A stretch of DNA of 64,000 bases, taken from the NCBI RefSeq assembly GCF_007829875.1, contig NZ_VIWV01000001.1, forward strand, positions 7,018,001-7,082,000, in the 5' to 3' direction. The DNA comes from Streptomyces capillispiralis. Its GTDB lineage: Bacteria > Actinomycetota > Actinomycetes > Streptomycetales > Streptomycetaceae. Each line of letters begins with the position of its first letter. The stretch's first letter is position 1. This document shows positions 23,590-32,149 of the stretch, piece by piece. Both the position numbers and the translations under genes were made by a program. The notes under the pieces are model-generated. The model ran no database searches. It had not been told where the DNA came from and was given only the letters and a program-made list of their open reading frames with translations.

Positions 23590-23626
23590 CGAGGCCCCCG
23601 CGACCACACCGGCCGCGGGGGCCTCG
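23590..23626 (+). terminator. Terminator of etfBA
   Basis: CGAGGCCCCCGCG (23590-23602) and CGCGGGGGCCTCG (23614-23626) are perfect 13-bp arms with an 11-nt loop, 15 bp after the etfA stop. Confidence 0.88.
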
Positions 23627-23700
23627 CTCTGTCGCGGGCGCCGCACGGGCCGGTGAGACTGAGGGTGTTGACCGGCGGGGGACGGCCCGATAGCGTCATT

Positions 23701-23731
23701 TCAACGAATTGTTGATTCCGTATCGCGGAAT
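23701..23731. promoter_or_regulatory. Adjacent palindromes before the DUF6986 gene
   Basis: TCAACGAATTGTTGA (23701-23715) is a 15-bp palindrome with one mismatch. It abuts ATTCCG-TATCG-CGGAAT (23715-23731), a perfect 6-bp inverted repeat. The pair ends 4 bp before the GGGAGG ribosome site. The TTCCG-n5-CGGAA form suggests an IclR-type operator, but no such regulator is in the window. Confidence 0.55.
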
Positions 23732-23747
23732 AACGGGAGGGTGTGGG

Positions 23748-25052
23748 ATGGGACAGGGGCAGCAGGAGCGGGTGACGACGAGCCTGCCGGACGCCGTCAC
23801 CGAGGAGATCGGCGCCTCCCTCGCACCGGTCGACGCCGAACTGGAGCGCCGCTACCCCGGAGACCCCGGCACCCGCCAGCCCGTCCACACCGTCTACGTC
23901 CCCGCCGACGACTTCACCGCCGGCACCCCTCGCCTCTGGGGCGACCGGGCACTCGCCGCGCTCGACGAACACGCCCCCGACGCCGCCGCCTTCGCCGCCG
24001 TCCTCGGCCTGGACGAGGCGCTGGCCGACGACGTGTACGGCCGCGTCCGCGCCAAGCTGGAGCGCGAGCCGGTCGAGGACCTGCGCGTCGACTTCGAGGA
24101 CGGCTACGGCAACCGCCCCGACGCCGAGGAGGACGAGGCCGCGGCCCGCGCCGCACGGCTGATCGCCGAGACCCACGCCGCCGGCACCGCGGCCCCGTAC
24201 ACGGGCATCCGCATGAAGTGCCTGGAGGCCGCCGTCCGCGACCGGGGCATCCGCACCCTCGACATCTTCCTCACCGGCCTCGTGGAAGCCGGCGGCCTGC
24301 CCGGCGGACTCGTGCTCACCCTGCCCAAGGTCACCTACGCCGAGCAGGTCACCGCCATGGCCCGGCTCCTCGACGCCTTCGAGGGGACCCACGGCCTCGA
24401 ACCGGGCCGGATCGGCTTCGAGATCCAGATCGAGACCAGCCAGTCCATCCTCGCCGCCGACGGCACCGCCACCGTCGCCCGCATGATCCGGGCCGCCGAG
24501 GGCCGCGCCACCGGACTGCACTACGGCACCTTCGACTACAGCGCCTGCCTCGGCGTCTCCGCCGCGCACCAGGCGAGCGACCACCCGGCCGCCGACCACG
24601 CCAAGGCCGTCATGCAGGTCGCCGCCGCCGGCACCGGCGTACGCGTCTCGGACGGCTCCACCAACGTGCTGCCCGTCGGCCCGGCCGAGCGGGTCCACGA
24701 CGCCTGGCGCCTGCACTACGGACTGACCCGCCGCGCCCTCGCCCGCGCCTACTACCAGGGCTGGGACATGCACCCCGGCCACCTCCCCACCCGCTACGCG
24801 GCCGTCTTCGCCTTCTACCGCGAGGGCTTCGAACAGGCCGCCGCCCGCCTGGCCCGGTACGCCGGCCGGGCCGGCGGCGACGTCATGGACGAGCCCGCCA
24901 CCGCCAAGGCCCTCGCCGGGTACCTGCTGCGCGGCCTGGACTGCGGCGCCCTGGACACCGCCGAAGTCGCCCGGCTCACCGGACTGACCCGTGCGGACCT
25001 GGAGGGCTTCGCCGCGCCGCGCCGCGGCGGGCTGACGGCCTCCGCGCAGTAG
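23748..25052 (+). CDS. DUF6986 aldolase/citrate-lyase-like protein
   Basis: The 434-residue TIM-barrel protein belongs to the HpcH/HpaI-malate synthase superfamily: DLRVDFEDGYGNRPDAEED (metal-binding Glu/Asp), RGIRTLDIFLTGLVEAGG, IGFEIQIETSQSILAADG and LHYGTFDYSACLGVSAAHQ. Such proteins cleave or form C-C bonds of acyl-CoA or oxoacid substrates with Mg2+. I know this form as DUF6986, often near glyoxylate/purine catabolism genes in streptomycetes (from memory). ATG 23748 has GGGAGG upstream; GTG 23743 is an alternative in another frame. It stands alone here. Confidence 0.78.
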   Translation: MGQGQQERVTTSLPDAVTEEIGASLAPVDAELERRYPGDPGTRQPVHTVYVPADDFTAGTPRLWGDRALAALDEHAPDAAAFAAVLGLDEALADDVYGRVRAKLEREPVEDLRVDFEDGYGNRPDAEEDEAAARAARLIAETHAAGTAAPYTGIRMKCLEAAVRDRGIRTLDIFLTGLVEAGGLPGGLVLTLPKVTYAEQVTAMARLLDAFEGTHGLEPGRIGFEIQIETSQSILAADGTATVARMIRAAEGRATGLHYGTFDYSACLGVSAAHQASDHPAADHAKAVMQVAAAGTGVRVSDGSTNVLPVGPAERVHDAWRLHYGLTRRALARAYYQGWDMHPGHLPTRYAAVFAFYREGFEQAAARLARYAGRAGGDVMDEPATAKALAGYLLRGLDCGALDTAEVARLTGLTRADLEGFAAPRRGGLTASAQ

Positions 25053-25130
25053 TCCCGGCCGGATCCGCCCCCCGCGCCCCTTAGGCTGTACGCCACGTAC
25101 GGTCAGTGGTGTCACAGGAACGGGGCAACG

Positions 25131-26825
25131 GTGTCGACGGGGGAGTACGGACAGGCGGACGGGACCGGTCGGCTGCTGGTCGGCCGCTACCGGATCACCG
25201 CGCAACTCGGGCGCGGCGGAATGGGCGTGGTCTGGAAGGCGCTGGACGAGGTCCTGGGCCGCGAGGTGGCGGTCAAGGAACTGCGCACCTACACCGATGC
25301 CGCCGGGTCCGAACTGGCCGACCTCGGACTGCGCATGCAGCGCGAGGCACGCGCGGCGGCCCGGGTGCGCCATCCCGGCGTCATCGCCGTGCACGACATC
25401 GCCGAGGTGGACGGCCGCCCGCTGATCGTCATGGAACTGATCGACGGGCCCTCCCTCGACGACGTGCTCCGCGACCGCGGCACCCTCGACGCCCGTGAGG
25501 CCGCCCGGATCGGCGCCGAGGTGATGGACGCGCTGGCCGCCGCGCACCGGGCCGGGGTGCTGCACCGCGACGTCAAACCCGGCAACATCCTGCTCGACCG
25601 CTCGGGCCGGATCGTGCTCACCGACTTCGGCATCGCCACCATGGAGGATCCCGGCGACGGCTCGGCGACCCACCTCACCCGCAGCGGCGAGATCGTCGGC
25701 TCCCTCGACTACCTGGCCCCCGAGCGCGCCCAGGGCGCCGTCCCCGGACCGGCCTCCGACGTCTGGGCGCTGGGCGCCACGCTCTTCGCGGCCGTGGAGG
25801 GCGCCTCGCCGTTCCGCCGCACCTCGACGTTCTCCACCCTCACCGCGATCGTCTCCGAACCGCTCCCCGAGTCCCACCGGGCCGGACCGCTCGCCCCCGT
25901 CCTCGCCCTGCTGATGGACAAGCGGCCCGAGTTCCGCCCGGAGGCCGCCCAGGCACGCGAACTCCTCGAAGCCGTCGCCTCCGGCGCGGACACACCGACG
26001 ACCACGCTGCGCCGCCCCGTGCCCCCGCCCGACCGCACCGAGACCGAGCGCGGCGTCCCGGCGGTGCCACCGGGCTTCGGGCCGCCGCAGGCGCCGGGGC
26101 CCGCCTCCGCCGCCGCGGGCGCCCACCCGGCCCCCGACCCGGGCACCGCGCCCACCGGCCGCATGGGCCCGCCCACGGGATCCCGCCGCAGGGGCCGCGC
26201 CCTGATCGCCGCCGCGGCCGTCACCGTCGTCCTGGCCGCGGCCTCCGTGACGGCCGCCGTACTCAACTCCCAGGACGGCACCCGTACGGACACCGGCACG
26301 GGCGGCGCCCGTACCGGCGCCCCCGCGTCCCCCGCCCCCTCCGGCGACACCGACGCCGGACGCCGCATGAGCCCCGGGCCGGGCGGGGAGAAGAGCGCCG
26401 CACCCTCCGAGGAGCCCGACGAGAAGGACGGGACGGAGGACACCCCCACCGACCGTCCCGCCACCGACCGCACGGAGAAGACCCCGGACGGCACCACCCC
26501 CGACGACGGCGAGGGCGACGACGGCGGCGCGACCACGGCCGCCCCGGTCTGCCACTCCATCGGCGACGGCAAGTACAACTGCCAGGTCTGGCGCACCGCC
26601 ACGTCGTACACCGCGTCCGGCACCCGGGCCGGCACCCTCAACGCGGGCACCAACTACTTCTACTGCCAGCAGAACCTGGGCCGCCGCGAGACCCACGGCG
26701 AGTGGACCAATGTCTGGTGGGCCCGCACCGACGACGACAGTGGCAACACCGGCGTCTGGATCAGCGACGTCTACATCAAGGGCGGCGCCAACGACGCCCC
26801 CGTGCCCGGGCTTCCGTACTGCTGA
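25131..26825 (+). CDS. Membrane serine/threonine protein kinase (PknB-like) with extracellular C-terminal domain
   Basis: The 564-residue Hanks-type kinase has a glycine loop LGRGGMGVVWK (27-36), Lys49, catalytic HRDVKPGN (145-152) and DFG (165-167). A Pro/Thr-rich juxtamembrane region follows, then one transmembrane span (LIAAAAVTVVLAAASVTAAVL, about 361-381). A low-complexity acidic linker leads to an extracellular domain of about 95 residues with four Cys (CHSIGDGKYNCQVWRTATSY...YFYCQQN...PYC), SH3-like in pattern. No PASTA repeats are present, so the ligand is probably not muropeptide. The gene overlaps the convergent GGCT-like gene by 55 bp. Confidence 0.92.
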   Translation: MSTGEYGQADGTGRLLVGRYRITAQLGRGGMGVVWKALDEVLGREVAVKELRTYTDAAGSELADLGLRMQREARAAARVRHPGVIAVHDIAEVDGRPLIVMELIDGPSLDDVLRDRGTLDAREAARIGAEVMDALAAAHRAGVLHRDVKPGNILLDRSGRIVLTDFGIATMEDPGDGSATHLTRSGEIVGSLDYLAPERAQGAVPGPASDVWALGATLFAAVEGASPFRRTSTFSTLTAIVSEPLPESHRAGPLAPVLALLMDKRPEFRPEAAQARELLEAVASGADTPTTTLRRPVPPPDRTETERGVPAVPPGFGPPQAPGPASAAAGAHPAPDPGTAPTGRMGPPTGSRRRGRALIAAAAVTVVLAAASVTAAVLNSQDGTRTDTGTGGARTGAPASPAPSGDTDAGRRMSPGPGGEKSAAPSEEPDEKDGTEDTPTDRPATDRTEKTPDGTTPDDGEGDDGGATTAAPVCHSIGDGKYNCQVWRTATSYTASGTRAGTLNAGTNYFYCQQNLGRRETHGEWTNVWWARTDDDSGNTGVWISDVYIKGGANDAPVPGLPYC

Positions 26826-27574
26826 GACACCACGTACCGCTCCAGACCGCAGGCGGTCGCCATCCCCTGACCGGCGAACAGCCGGGTGCCCCGCGCGCAC
26901 AGCCCCAGGTCGGCGCGGGCCCGCGCGCAGAACTCCTCGGGGGAGTCGCCGAACAGCTCCCGCAGCCCGGGCGAGTCGGCGAGCAGGCCGGTGAGCAGCG
27001 CCCGCTGGCCCGGATGGGGACGCGGCCTGCCGTCGCCGTCGTGCAGGACGCCGTGGCGGTTGACGTACACGTACGCGCCCGGGAGCGCGGAGCCGTCGGC
27101 GAGTTCGATCCGCACGTCGGGCGCGGGCAGCCAGGCGCGGTGGAAGTTGCCGTCCGCCCGCGGCACGCCCTCGCTCGCGTCGATCGCCCTGAGCTGCCGG
27201 GCGTCGAGCCAGAGGACGAACAGCTCCCGCTCCCCGTGCGGCGCGGCGACCGGCGAGTTCGACACGTACCCCATGCGGCTGACGTGCGCCGAGACGCCGA
27301 TGCCGACGCCGGTCACCCGGGCCCGGACCATCGGGACCGGCGTGATGATCCCGGACTCGGCCATCTTCAGCCGCAGCTGGCCGGGGCAGGCGTTGGAGCC
27401 GACGGCGAGCACCGGCGCGCGGTCCTCGTGGACCAGCCGGTCCAGCGGCAGGAACCGCTCCCCGTCGAGCAGTCCCGACTCGCGCGGCCACGCGCCCGGA
27501 TAGAGCAGCGGATGCTCGCGCGGCGCCTTGTCCAGGCCCAGCGTCCGCAGGGTGCGGTCCTCCTCCACCGGCAC
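26771..27574 (-). CDS. Hypothetical protein with gamma-glutamylcyclotransferase-like start motif
   Basis: The 267-residue protein is not in a family I can name. It contains RAPVLAVGSNACPGQLRLKM, similar to the Y-G-S-N substrate loop of the GGCT/BtrG fold. YVSNSPVAAPHGERELFVLW and GAYVYVNRHGVLHDGDGRPR follow, the latter like the strands around the GGCT active site. The C-terminus (GLCARGTRLFAGQGMATACG) overlaps the kinase gene by 55 bp in antisense. It starts 8 bp after the LacI stop on the same strand, so the two are probably one transcript. Function unknown. Confidence 0.62.
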   Translation of the reverse strand: MPVEEDRTLRTLGLDKAPREHPLLYPGAWPRESGLLDGERFLPLDRLVHEDRAPVLAVGSNACPGQLRLKMAESGIITPVPMVRARVTGVGIGVSAHVSRMGYVSNSPVAAPHGERELFVLWLDARQLRAIDASEGVPRADGNFHRAWLPAPDVRIELADGSALPGAYVYVNRHGVLHDGDGRPRPHPGQRALLTGLLADSPGLRELFGDSPEEFCARARADLGLCARGTRLFAGQGMATACGLERYVVSQQYGSPGTGASLAPPLM

Positions 27575-27581
27575 CGCCCGC

Positions 27582-28631
27582 TCAGTCCGCCGGGGGCAGC
27601 TCGCCGGAGCCGCGGGTGATCAGCCGGGTGGGGATCACGATGCGCTCCGGGGTGAGCAGCGTGCCGTCCAGTTGACGGAACAGGCGCTCGGCGGCGGTAC
27701 GGCCGAGCGTCGCCGCGTCCTGGGCGACGACCGTGACACCCGGCTGGAGGAGGTCGGCCAGCTCGATGTCGTCGAAACCGACGAGGGCGACCCGGCGCGC
27801 CTGGGCGGCGAGCACCCGGATCACGGTGACCGTCACGCGGTTGTTGCCCGTGAAGATCGCGGTGACCGGGTCCGGTCCGGCGAGCATCTCCTCGGCCGCC
27901 CGGCGCACCCGCTCCGGACCGGTGATCCCGAGCGACATCCAGGAGTCGTGCACCGGTATCCCGGCGTCCTCCATGGCGGTCCGGTAGCCGCGCAGCCGCT
28001 CGGCGGCCGTGTGGATGCGGGGCATGTCGCCGATGAAGCCGATCCTGCGGTGGCCGTGCGCGATGAGGTGGGCGACGCCGTCGCGGGCACCGCCGAAGTT
28101 GTCCGACACCACGACGTCCGCGTCGATGTGCCCGGCGGGCCGGTCCACGAAGACGGTGGCGACGCCCGCCTTGATCTCCGGCTCCAGGTAGCGGTGGTCG
28201 TCGCCGGCCGGGATCACCACCAGCCCGTCCACCCGGCGGGCGCACAGAGCCAGCACCAGCTCCTGCTCGCGGTCGGCGTCCTCCGCGCTGGAGCCGTTGA
28301 TCAGCAGGGCGCCGTGCGCGCGGGCCACCTCCTCGACCGCCCGGCTCAGCGGCCCGTAGAACGGGTCGGCGAGGTCCTCCAGGACCAGGCCGATGCTGGC
28401 GGTGCGGCCCTTGCGCAGCACCCGGGCGCTGTCGTTGCGGCGGAAGCCCAGTGCCTCGATCGCCTCCTGGACGCGGCGCTCGGTCTCCGGTGTGACCCCG
28501 GGTTCACCGTTGACCACCCGGGAGACCGTCTTGAGCCCGACCCCGGCCCGGGCGGCCACGTCCTTCATCGTGGGACGGTTGCCGTAACGGTTCCCGGGGA
28601 GGCGGTCGGTGCGGCGGGTCGTCTCCGGCAC
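27582..28631 (-). CDS. LacI-family transcriptional regulator
   Basis: The 349-residue repressor has the HTH at residues about 20-65 (RPTMKDVAARAGVGLKTVSR, VVNGEPGVTPETERRVQEAI) preceded by a 20-residue basic head. The periplasmic-binding-protein-like sensor domain follows: SIGLVLEDLADPFYGPLSR, VDGLVVIPAGDDHRYLEPEI, HRRIGFIGDMPRIHTAAERL and VALVGFDDIELADLLQPGVT. The GTG at 28631 is preceded by AAGGA. A perfect GACAACGTTGTC palindrome lies between it and the divergent ROK kinase, so it likely represses both itself and that kinase in response to a sugar. Confidence 0.92.
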   Translation of the reverse strand: MPETTRRTDRLPGNRYGNRPTMKDVAARAGVGLKTVSRVVNGEPGVTPETERRVQEAIEALGFRRNDSARVLRKGRTASIGLVLEDLADPFYGPLSRAVEEVARAHGALLINGSSAEDADREQELVLALCARRVDGLVVIPAGDDHRYLEPEIKAGVATVFVDRPAGHIDADVVVSDNFGGARDGVAHLIAHGHRRIGFIGDMPRIHTAAERLRGYRTAMEDAGIPVHDSWMSLGITGPERVRRAAEEMLAGPDPVTAIFTGNNRVTVTVIRVLAAQARRVALVGFDDIELADLLQPGVTVVAQDAATLGRTAAERLFRQLDGTLLTPERIVIPTRLITRGSGELPPAD

Positions 28632-28715
28632 GGTGCGGTGTCCTTGTCCTGTCGGCCACGGGGATGCGTAGGTCCATGGGGTTGTATGAGGATGTGGCGT
28701 CGAGCATAGAGCCTG

Positions 28716-28727
28716 GACAACGTTGTC
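28716..28727. promoter_or_regulatory. LacI-type operator GACAACGTTGTC
   Basis: A perfect 12-bp palindrome with the central CG typical of LacI-family sites, 85 bp upstream of the LacI start and about 155 bp before the ROK kinase. A related half-site ACTGTCC follows at 28740-28746. Confidence 0.78.
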
Positions 28728-28881
28728 AGACTCGGGAGACACTGTCCAGCGCACACTCCGGCCTGCACCTCACCGCTCGATGGGGCCGCTGTCCCTGCCC
28801 CGTGTGTTGCCTCCTGGTCGCACATGGTCGTTCCCAGGGTTTTTCGACGTTTTCTGATGCTTGACGGGGAGTCCGACACTG

Positions 28882-29835
28882 ATGCACACCGACCTCGTGG
28901 CCGCGCTCGACATCGGCGGCACCAAGATCGCCGGCGCGCTGGTGGACCGCCAGGGCCGGATCCTGGTCCGCGCCCAGCGGCCCACGCCCGCGCGAGAGGA
29001 CGGCGAGACCGTGATGACGGCGGTCGACGCGGTGCTCGGCGAGCTCACCGCGTCCCCGCTGTGGCGGCGGGCCGGTGCGGTGGGCATCGGCAGCGCGGGT
29101 CCCGTGGACGCCTCCGCCGGCACGGTGAGCCCGGTGAACGTCCCCGGCTGGCGCGACTACCCGCTCGTCGCCCGGGTCCGGGCCGCGGCCGGGGGCCTGC
29201 CCGTGGAGCTGATCGGCGACGGCGTGGCCATCACGGCCGCCGAACACTGGCAGGGCGCCGCCCGGGGCCACGACAACGCGCTGTGCATGGTCGTCTCCAC
29301 CGGGGTCGGCGGCGGACTGGTGCTCGGCGGCAGGCTGCACCCCGGGCCCACCGGGAACGCGGGACACATCGGTCACATCAGCGTGGACCTCGACGGCGAC
29401 CTGTGCCCGTGCGGCGCCCGCGGCTGTGTGGAACGCATCGCGAGCGGCCCCAACATCGCCCGTCGCGCCCTGGAGCACGGCTGGCGGCCCGGCCCGGACG
29501 GCGACACCTCCGCCGCCGCGGTGGCCGCCGCCGCCCGCGCCGGGGACCCGGTGGCCGTGGCGTCCTTCGAGCGGGCGGCCAGGGCACTGGCCGCGGGCAT
29601 CGCGGCCACCGCGACGCTCGTCGAGATCGACATCGCCGTGGTCGGCGGGGGCGTGGGCAAGGCGGGCGAGGTCCTCTTCGCGCCCCTGCGCCGGGCCCTG
29701 GCGGAGTTCGCCACCCTGTCCTTCGTCCAGCGCCTCGCGGTGACCCCGGCGCAGATGGGCACCGACGCGGGCCTGGTGGGCGCCGCGGCGGCGGCGCTGA
29801 CCCGGAGCACGGACGCGGCGGTCGCGGGGGTGTGA
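28882..29835 (+). CDS. ROK-family sugar kinase
   Basis: The 317-residue kinase phosphorylates glucose, N-acetylglucosamine or a similar hexose. Motifs: VAALDIGGTKIAGALVDRQG (ATP phosphate site), AVGIGSAGPVDASAGTVSPV, CMVVSTGVGGGLVLGGRLHP, GNAGHIGHISVDLDG and the zinc motif CPCGARGCVE; IAVVGGGVGKAGE is near the end. There is no DNA-binding domain, so it is an enzyme, not a ROK repressor. The ATG at 28882 is taken because it opens the conserved domain; an in-frame TTG at 28861 is possible. It is divergent from the LacI regulator and its operator. Confidence 0.9.
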   Translation: MHTDLVAALDIGGTKIAGALVDRQGRILVRAQRPTPAREDGETVMTAVDAVLGELTASPLWRRAGAVGIGSAGPVDASAGTVSPVNVPGWRDYPLVARVRAAAGGLPVELIGDGVAITAAEHWQGAARGHDNALCMVVSTGVGGGLVLGGRLHPGPTGNAGHIGHISVDLDGDLCPCGARGCVERIASGPNIARRALEHGWRPGPDGDTSAAAVAAAARAGDPVAVASFERAARALAAGIAATATLVEIDIAVVGGGVGKAGEVLFAPLRRALAEFATLSFVQRLAVTPAQMGTDAGLVGAAAAALTRSTDAAVAGV

Positions 29836-29922
29836 GGGCCCGGGACCGCCGGCGCGACCGCACGGGGCGATCCCCGGCAAGCCGTGCGTGACCCCGGGGC
29901 GGCTTCGGCAGTTGAGCGGGGC

Positions 29923-30114
29923 ATGAAGAAGCGCAGCATGCTCGCCATCGCCTCCCTCGCCACCGGTTTCGTCGTCGCGGCGATCACCCCGTCCCACGCG
30001 CTCGGTGAGAGCGTCGTCGGTCTCGGCGTCGACGACACCCTGGAGACCGTCGACCGGACCGTCGCCGAGGACAACACCCTGGCCGTGGACGTCGACCGGG
30101 ACGACCGCGACTGA
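29923..30114 (+). CDS. Small secreted acidic protein
   Basis: A 63-residue product: MKKRSMLAIASLATGFVVAA is a clear signal peptide with cleavage near SHA at residue 26. This leaves a 37-residue acidic mature peptide (GESVVGLGVDDTLETVDRTV...DVDRDDRD). Hydrophobic Val/Leu patches alternate with acidic ones. I do not recognise the family; it is shorter than chaplins and lacks their motifs. A terminator hairpin follows at 30135-30174, which supports a real short transcript. Confidence 0.65.
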   Translation: MKKRSMLAIASLATGFVVAAITPSHALGESVVGLGVDDTLETVDRTVAEDNTLAVDVDRDDRD

Positions 30115-30134
30115 GCGTTCCACGGCGGTGCCCC

Positions 30135-30174
30135 GCGGCGCCGGTGTCCCTCGGTGAGAGGGCACCGGCGCCGC
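30135..30174 (+). terminator. Terminator after the small secreted protein gene
   Basis: An 18-nt left arm (30135-30152, GCGGCGCCGGTG...) pairs with the 17-nt right arm (30158-30174) with one bulged base and a 5-nt loop. Confidence 0.8.
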
Positions 30175-30257
30175 TCTCACGCGTTCTCAACCGAAGCTGG
30201 TTTTCGTGGCAGGGTGGAGCGGGCAAGCCACAGGGGGCCAACAGAAGAGGGGGAACC

Positions 30258-31298
30258 GTGATCGTCTGGATCAACGGCGCGTTCGGTGCGGGAAAGACCA
30301 CCACCGCGCGCGAACTGATCGAGCTGATCCCGAACAGCACGCTCTTCGACCCCGAGGTCATCGGCGGAGCGCTGGACCAGCTGCTTCCGCCCAAGCGCCT
30401 CGCCGAGGTCGGCGACTTCCAGGACCTCCCGGTCTGGCGACGACTCGTGATCGACACGGCGGCCGCGATGCTCGCCGAACTGGGCGGGACCCTCGTGGTG
30501 CCCATGACCCTGCTGCGCCAGGAGTACCGCGACGAGATCTTCGGCGGACTCGCCGCCCGCCGCATTCCGGTCAGGCACGTCCTCCTCGCTCCGGCGGAAA
30601 CGATCCTGCGGGAGCGAATAGCCGGCCGGGAGGTCCCCGCCGGCCTCTCCGACGGCGACCTGCGCGTCCGCCAGTGGTCGTACGACCACATCGAGCCGTA
30701 CAAGGCGGCCCTCGCCGCCTGGCTCACCGCCGACGCCTACCCGATCGACACCGGCGCCCTCACCCCGTACGCCGCGGCCCTGCGGATCGCCGAGGCGGTC
30801 GGCAGCGGGGAGGCGCCCGCCTGCGACATCGTGCAGACGCCCGAGCCCACCGGGGAGACGGTCGCCGCCGGTGTGCTCCTCTTCGACGAGCAGGACCGGG
30901 TGCTGCTGGTCGACCCGACCTACAAGGCGGGCTGGGAGTTCCCCGGCGGGGTCGTGGAACGCGGTGAGGCCCCCGCCCGGGCGGGGATGCGCGAGGTCGC
31001 CGAGGAGACCGGGATCCGCCTCGACGACGTACCGGCGCTCCTCGTCGTCGACTGGGAACCGCCCGCGCCGCCGGGGTACGGCGGTCTGCGGCTGCTCTTC
31101 GACGGCGGCCGGCTCGACGCCGCGGACACCGGGCGGCTGCTGCTGCCCGGGCCGGAACTGCGCGGCTGGCGCTTCGTGACCGAGGCCGAGGCCGCCGACC
31201 TGCTGCCCCCCGTCCGCTACGAACGGCTGCGCGGGGCGCTGCGGGCACGGGAACGCGGGAAGGCGATGTACCTGGAGGCCGGGGTCCCGGTCGGCTGA
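30258..31298 (+). CDS. Fusion of TmrB-like P-loop ATP-binding domain and NUDIX hydrolase
   Basis: The 346-residue protein has two domains. Residues 1-185 form a small P-loop kinase-like unit starting IVWINGAFGAGKTTTAREL (Walker A) with an LVVPMTLLRQEYRDEI strand, resembling TmrB, the ATP-binding tunicamycin-resistance protein. Residues about 200-340 are a NUDIX fold: VAAGVLLFDEQDRVLLVDPT, then WEFPGGVVERGEAPARAGM and REVAEETGI, which together give the complete GX5EX7REUXEE box with all metal-binding Glu. The GTG at 30258 is preceded by GGGGGA. A kinase and a nucleotide-cleaning hydrolase in one chain suggests modification or detoxification of a nucleotide-like compound; the substrate is unknown. 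Confidence 0.88.
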   Translation: MIVWINGAFGAGKTTTARELIELIPNSTLFDPEVIGGALDQLLPPKRLAEVGDFQDLPVWRRLVIDTAAAMLAELGGTLVVPMTLLRQEYRDEIFGGLAARRIPVRHVLLAPAETILRERIAGREVPAGLSDGDLRVRQWSYDHIEPYKAALAAWLTADAYPIDTGALTPYAAALRIAEAVGSGEAPACDIVQTPEPTGETVAAGVLLFDEQDRVLLVDPTYKAGWEFPGGVVERGEAPARAGMREVAEETGIRLDDVPALLVVDWEPPAPPGYGGLRLLFDGGRLDAADTGRLLLPGPELRGWRFVTEAEAADLLPPVRYERLRGALRARERGKAMYLEAGVPVG

Positions 31299-31320
31299 AG
31301 GCCTCACCGGCGCCCGCCGG

Positions 31321-32073
31321 TCAGCGTCCCGCCGCACCCTCCCCGTCGGCGCGGGAGGCGTCCTCGGCCGCCGCCCGCAGCGCCCGCGCCGCCCCGGCGG
31401 TCACCGGGTCGCCGTGCCCGAAGCAGGCCACCTCCGCGCCCAGGGCGGCCAGCCGGTGGCAGGCGGTGAGGACCGCGCCCCGGTCGAGGTTGAACACGCC
31501 CGGCATCACCGCGCCGTCCACGGGGGAGGCGGCGACCGTGTCCCCGGTGAACAGCACGCCGTGCCGGGGCAGATGGAGCGCGATGCTGCCGTGCGTGTGC
31601 CCGGGGACGTGCACGACATGTGCCCCGCCGCCCAGGCCGAGTACGTCGCCGTCGTCCAACTCCGTGACCGCGCCGGGGTGTTCGAAGTCCGGCGGAGGCA
31701 GCAGCCGCACCGCCCGCTCGTGCAGCGGGCGTTCCCAGTCCTCGAAGACCGGCGGCGGGCCGGGCACCTCGCCGCGCACGTGCGGCGCGTCCAGCCGGTG
31801 GGCCAGCACCTCGGCACCGGTGAGCGCCGCCACCTCGGCCGCTCCGCCCGCGTGGTCCTCGTGGAAGTGGGTGAGGACGACGCGGTGCACGTCCCGCGGA
31901 TGCCGGCCGAGGGCGGCCAGGGCCCGGGCGATCGGCGCGCCGGAACCCACCGGGCCCGCGTCGATCAGGGTCAGTCCGCCGGCACCGCCTTCGCGGCCGT
32001 CGTGCCAGAGGTAGGCCTGGCCGACCGGGAAGCGCAGGAGGTGCAGACGGGGGAGGAGCGCGATGACGTTCAT
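31321..32073 (-). CDS. MBL-fold metallo-hydrolase
   Basis: The 250-residue beta-lactamase-fold enzyme has LTLIDAGPVGSGAP, VVLTHFHEDHAGG (HxHxDH zinc site), VVHVPGHTHGSIALHLPRHG, VLFTGDTVAA and a final ACFGHGD. It is a small cytoplasmic hydrolase of unknown substrate; lactonases, glyoxalase II-like thioesterases and RNases share the fold. No strong ribosome site precedes the ATG at 32073. It ends near the convergent NUDIX fusion. Confidence 0.88.
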   Translation of the reverse strand: MNVIALLPRLHLLRFPVGQAYLWHDGREGGAGGLTLIDAGPVGSGAPIARALAALGRHPRDVHRVVLTHFHEDHAGGAAEVAALTGAEVLAHRLDAPHVRGEVPGPPPVFEDWERPLHERAVRLLPPPDFEHPGAVTELDDGDVLGLGGGAHVVHVPGHTHGSIALHLPRHGVLFTGDTVAASPVDGAVMPGVFNLDRGAVLTACHRLAALGAEVACFGHGDPVTAGAARALRAAAEDASRADGEGAAGR

Positions 32074-32149
32074 GGCACGACCGTAGGACGGGGACCCCTC
32101 CGCCGGACGGCCGCTCTGCCGAGGGCAGAGCGGCGCACCGCCCCGACGG

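Noticed and set aside
23502..27491. A 1329-codon minus-strand open frame
   Set aside because: It is antisense to the DUF6986 and kinase genes and overlaps etfA. Composition (Gly/Val/Ala/Arg runs) is that of a GC-skewed shadow frame.
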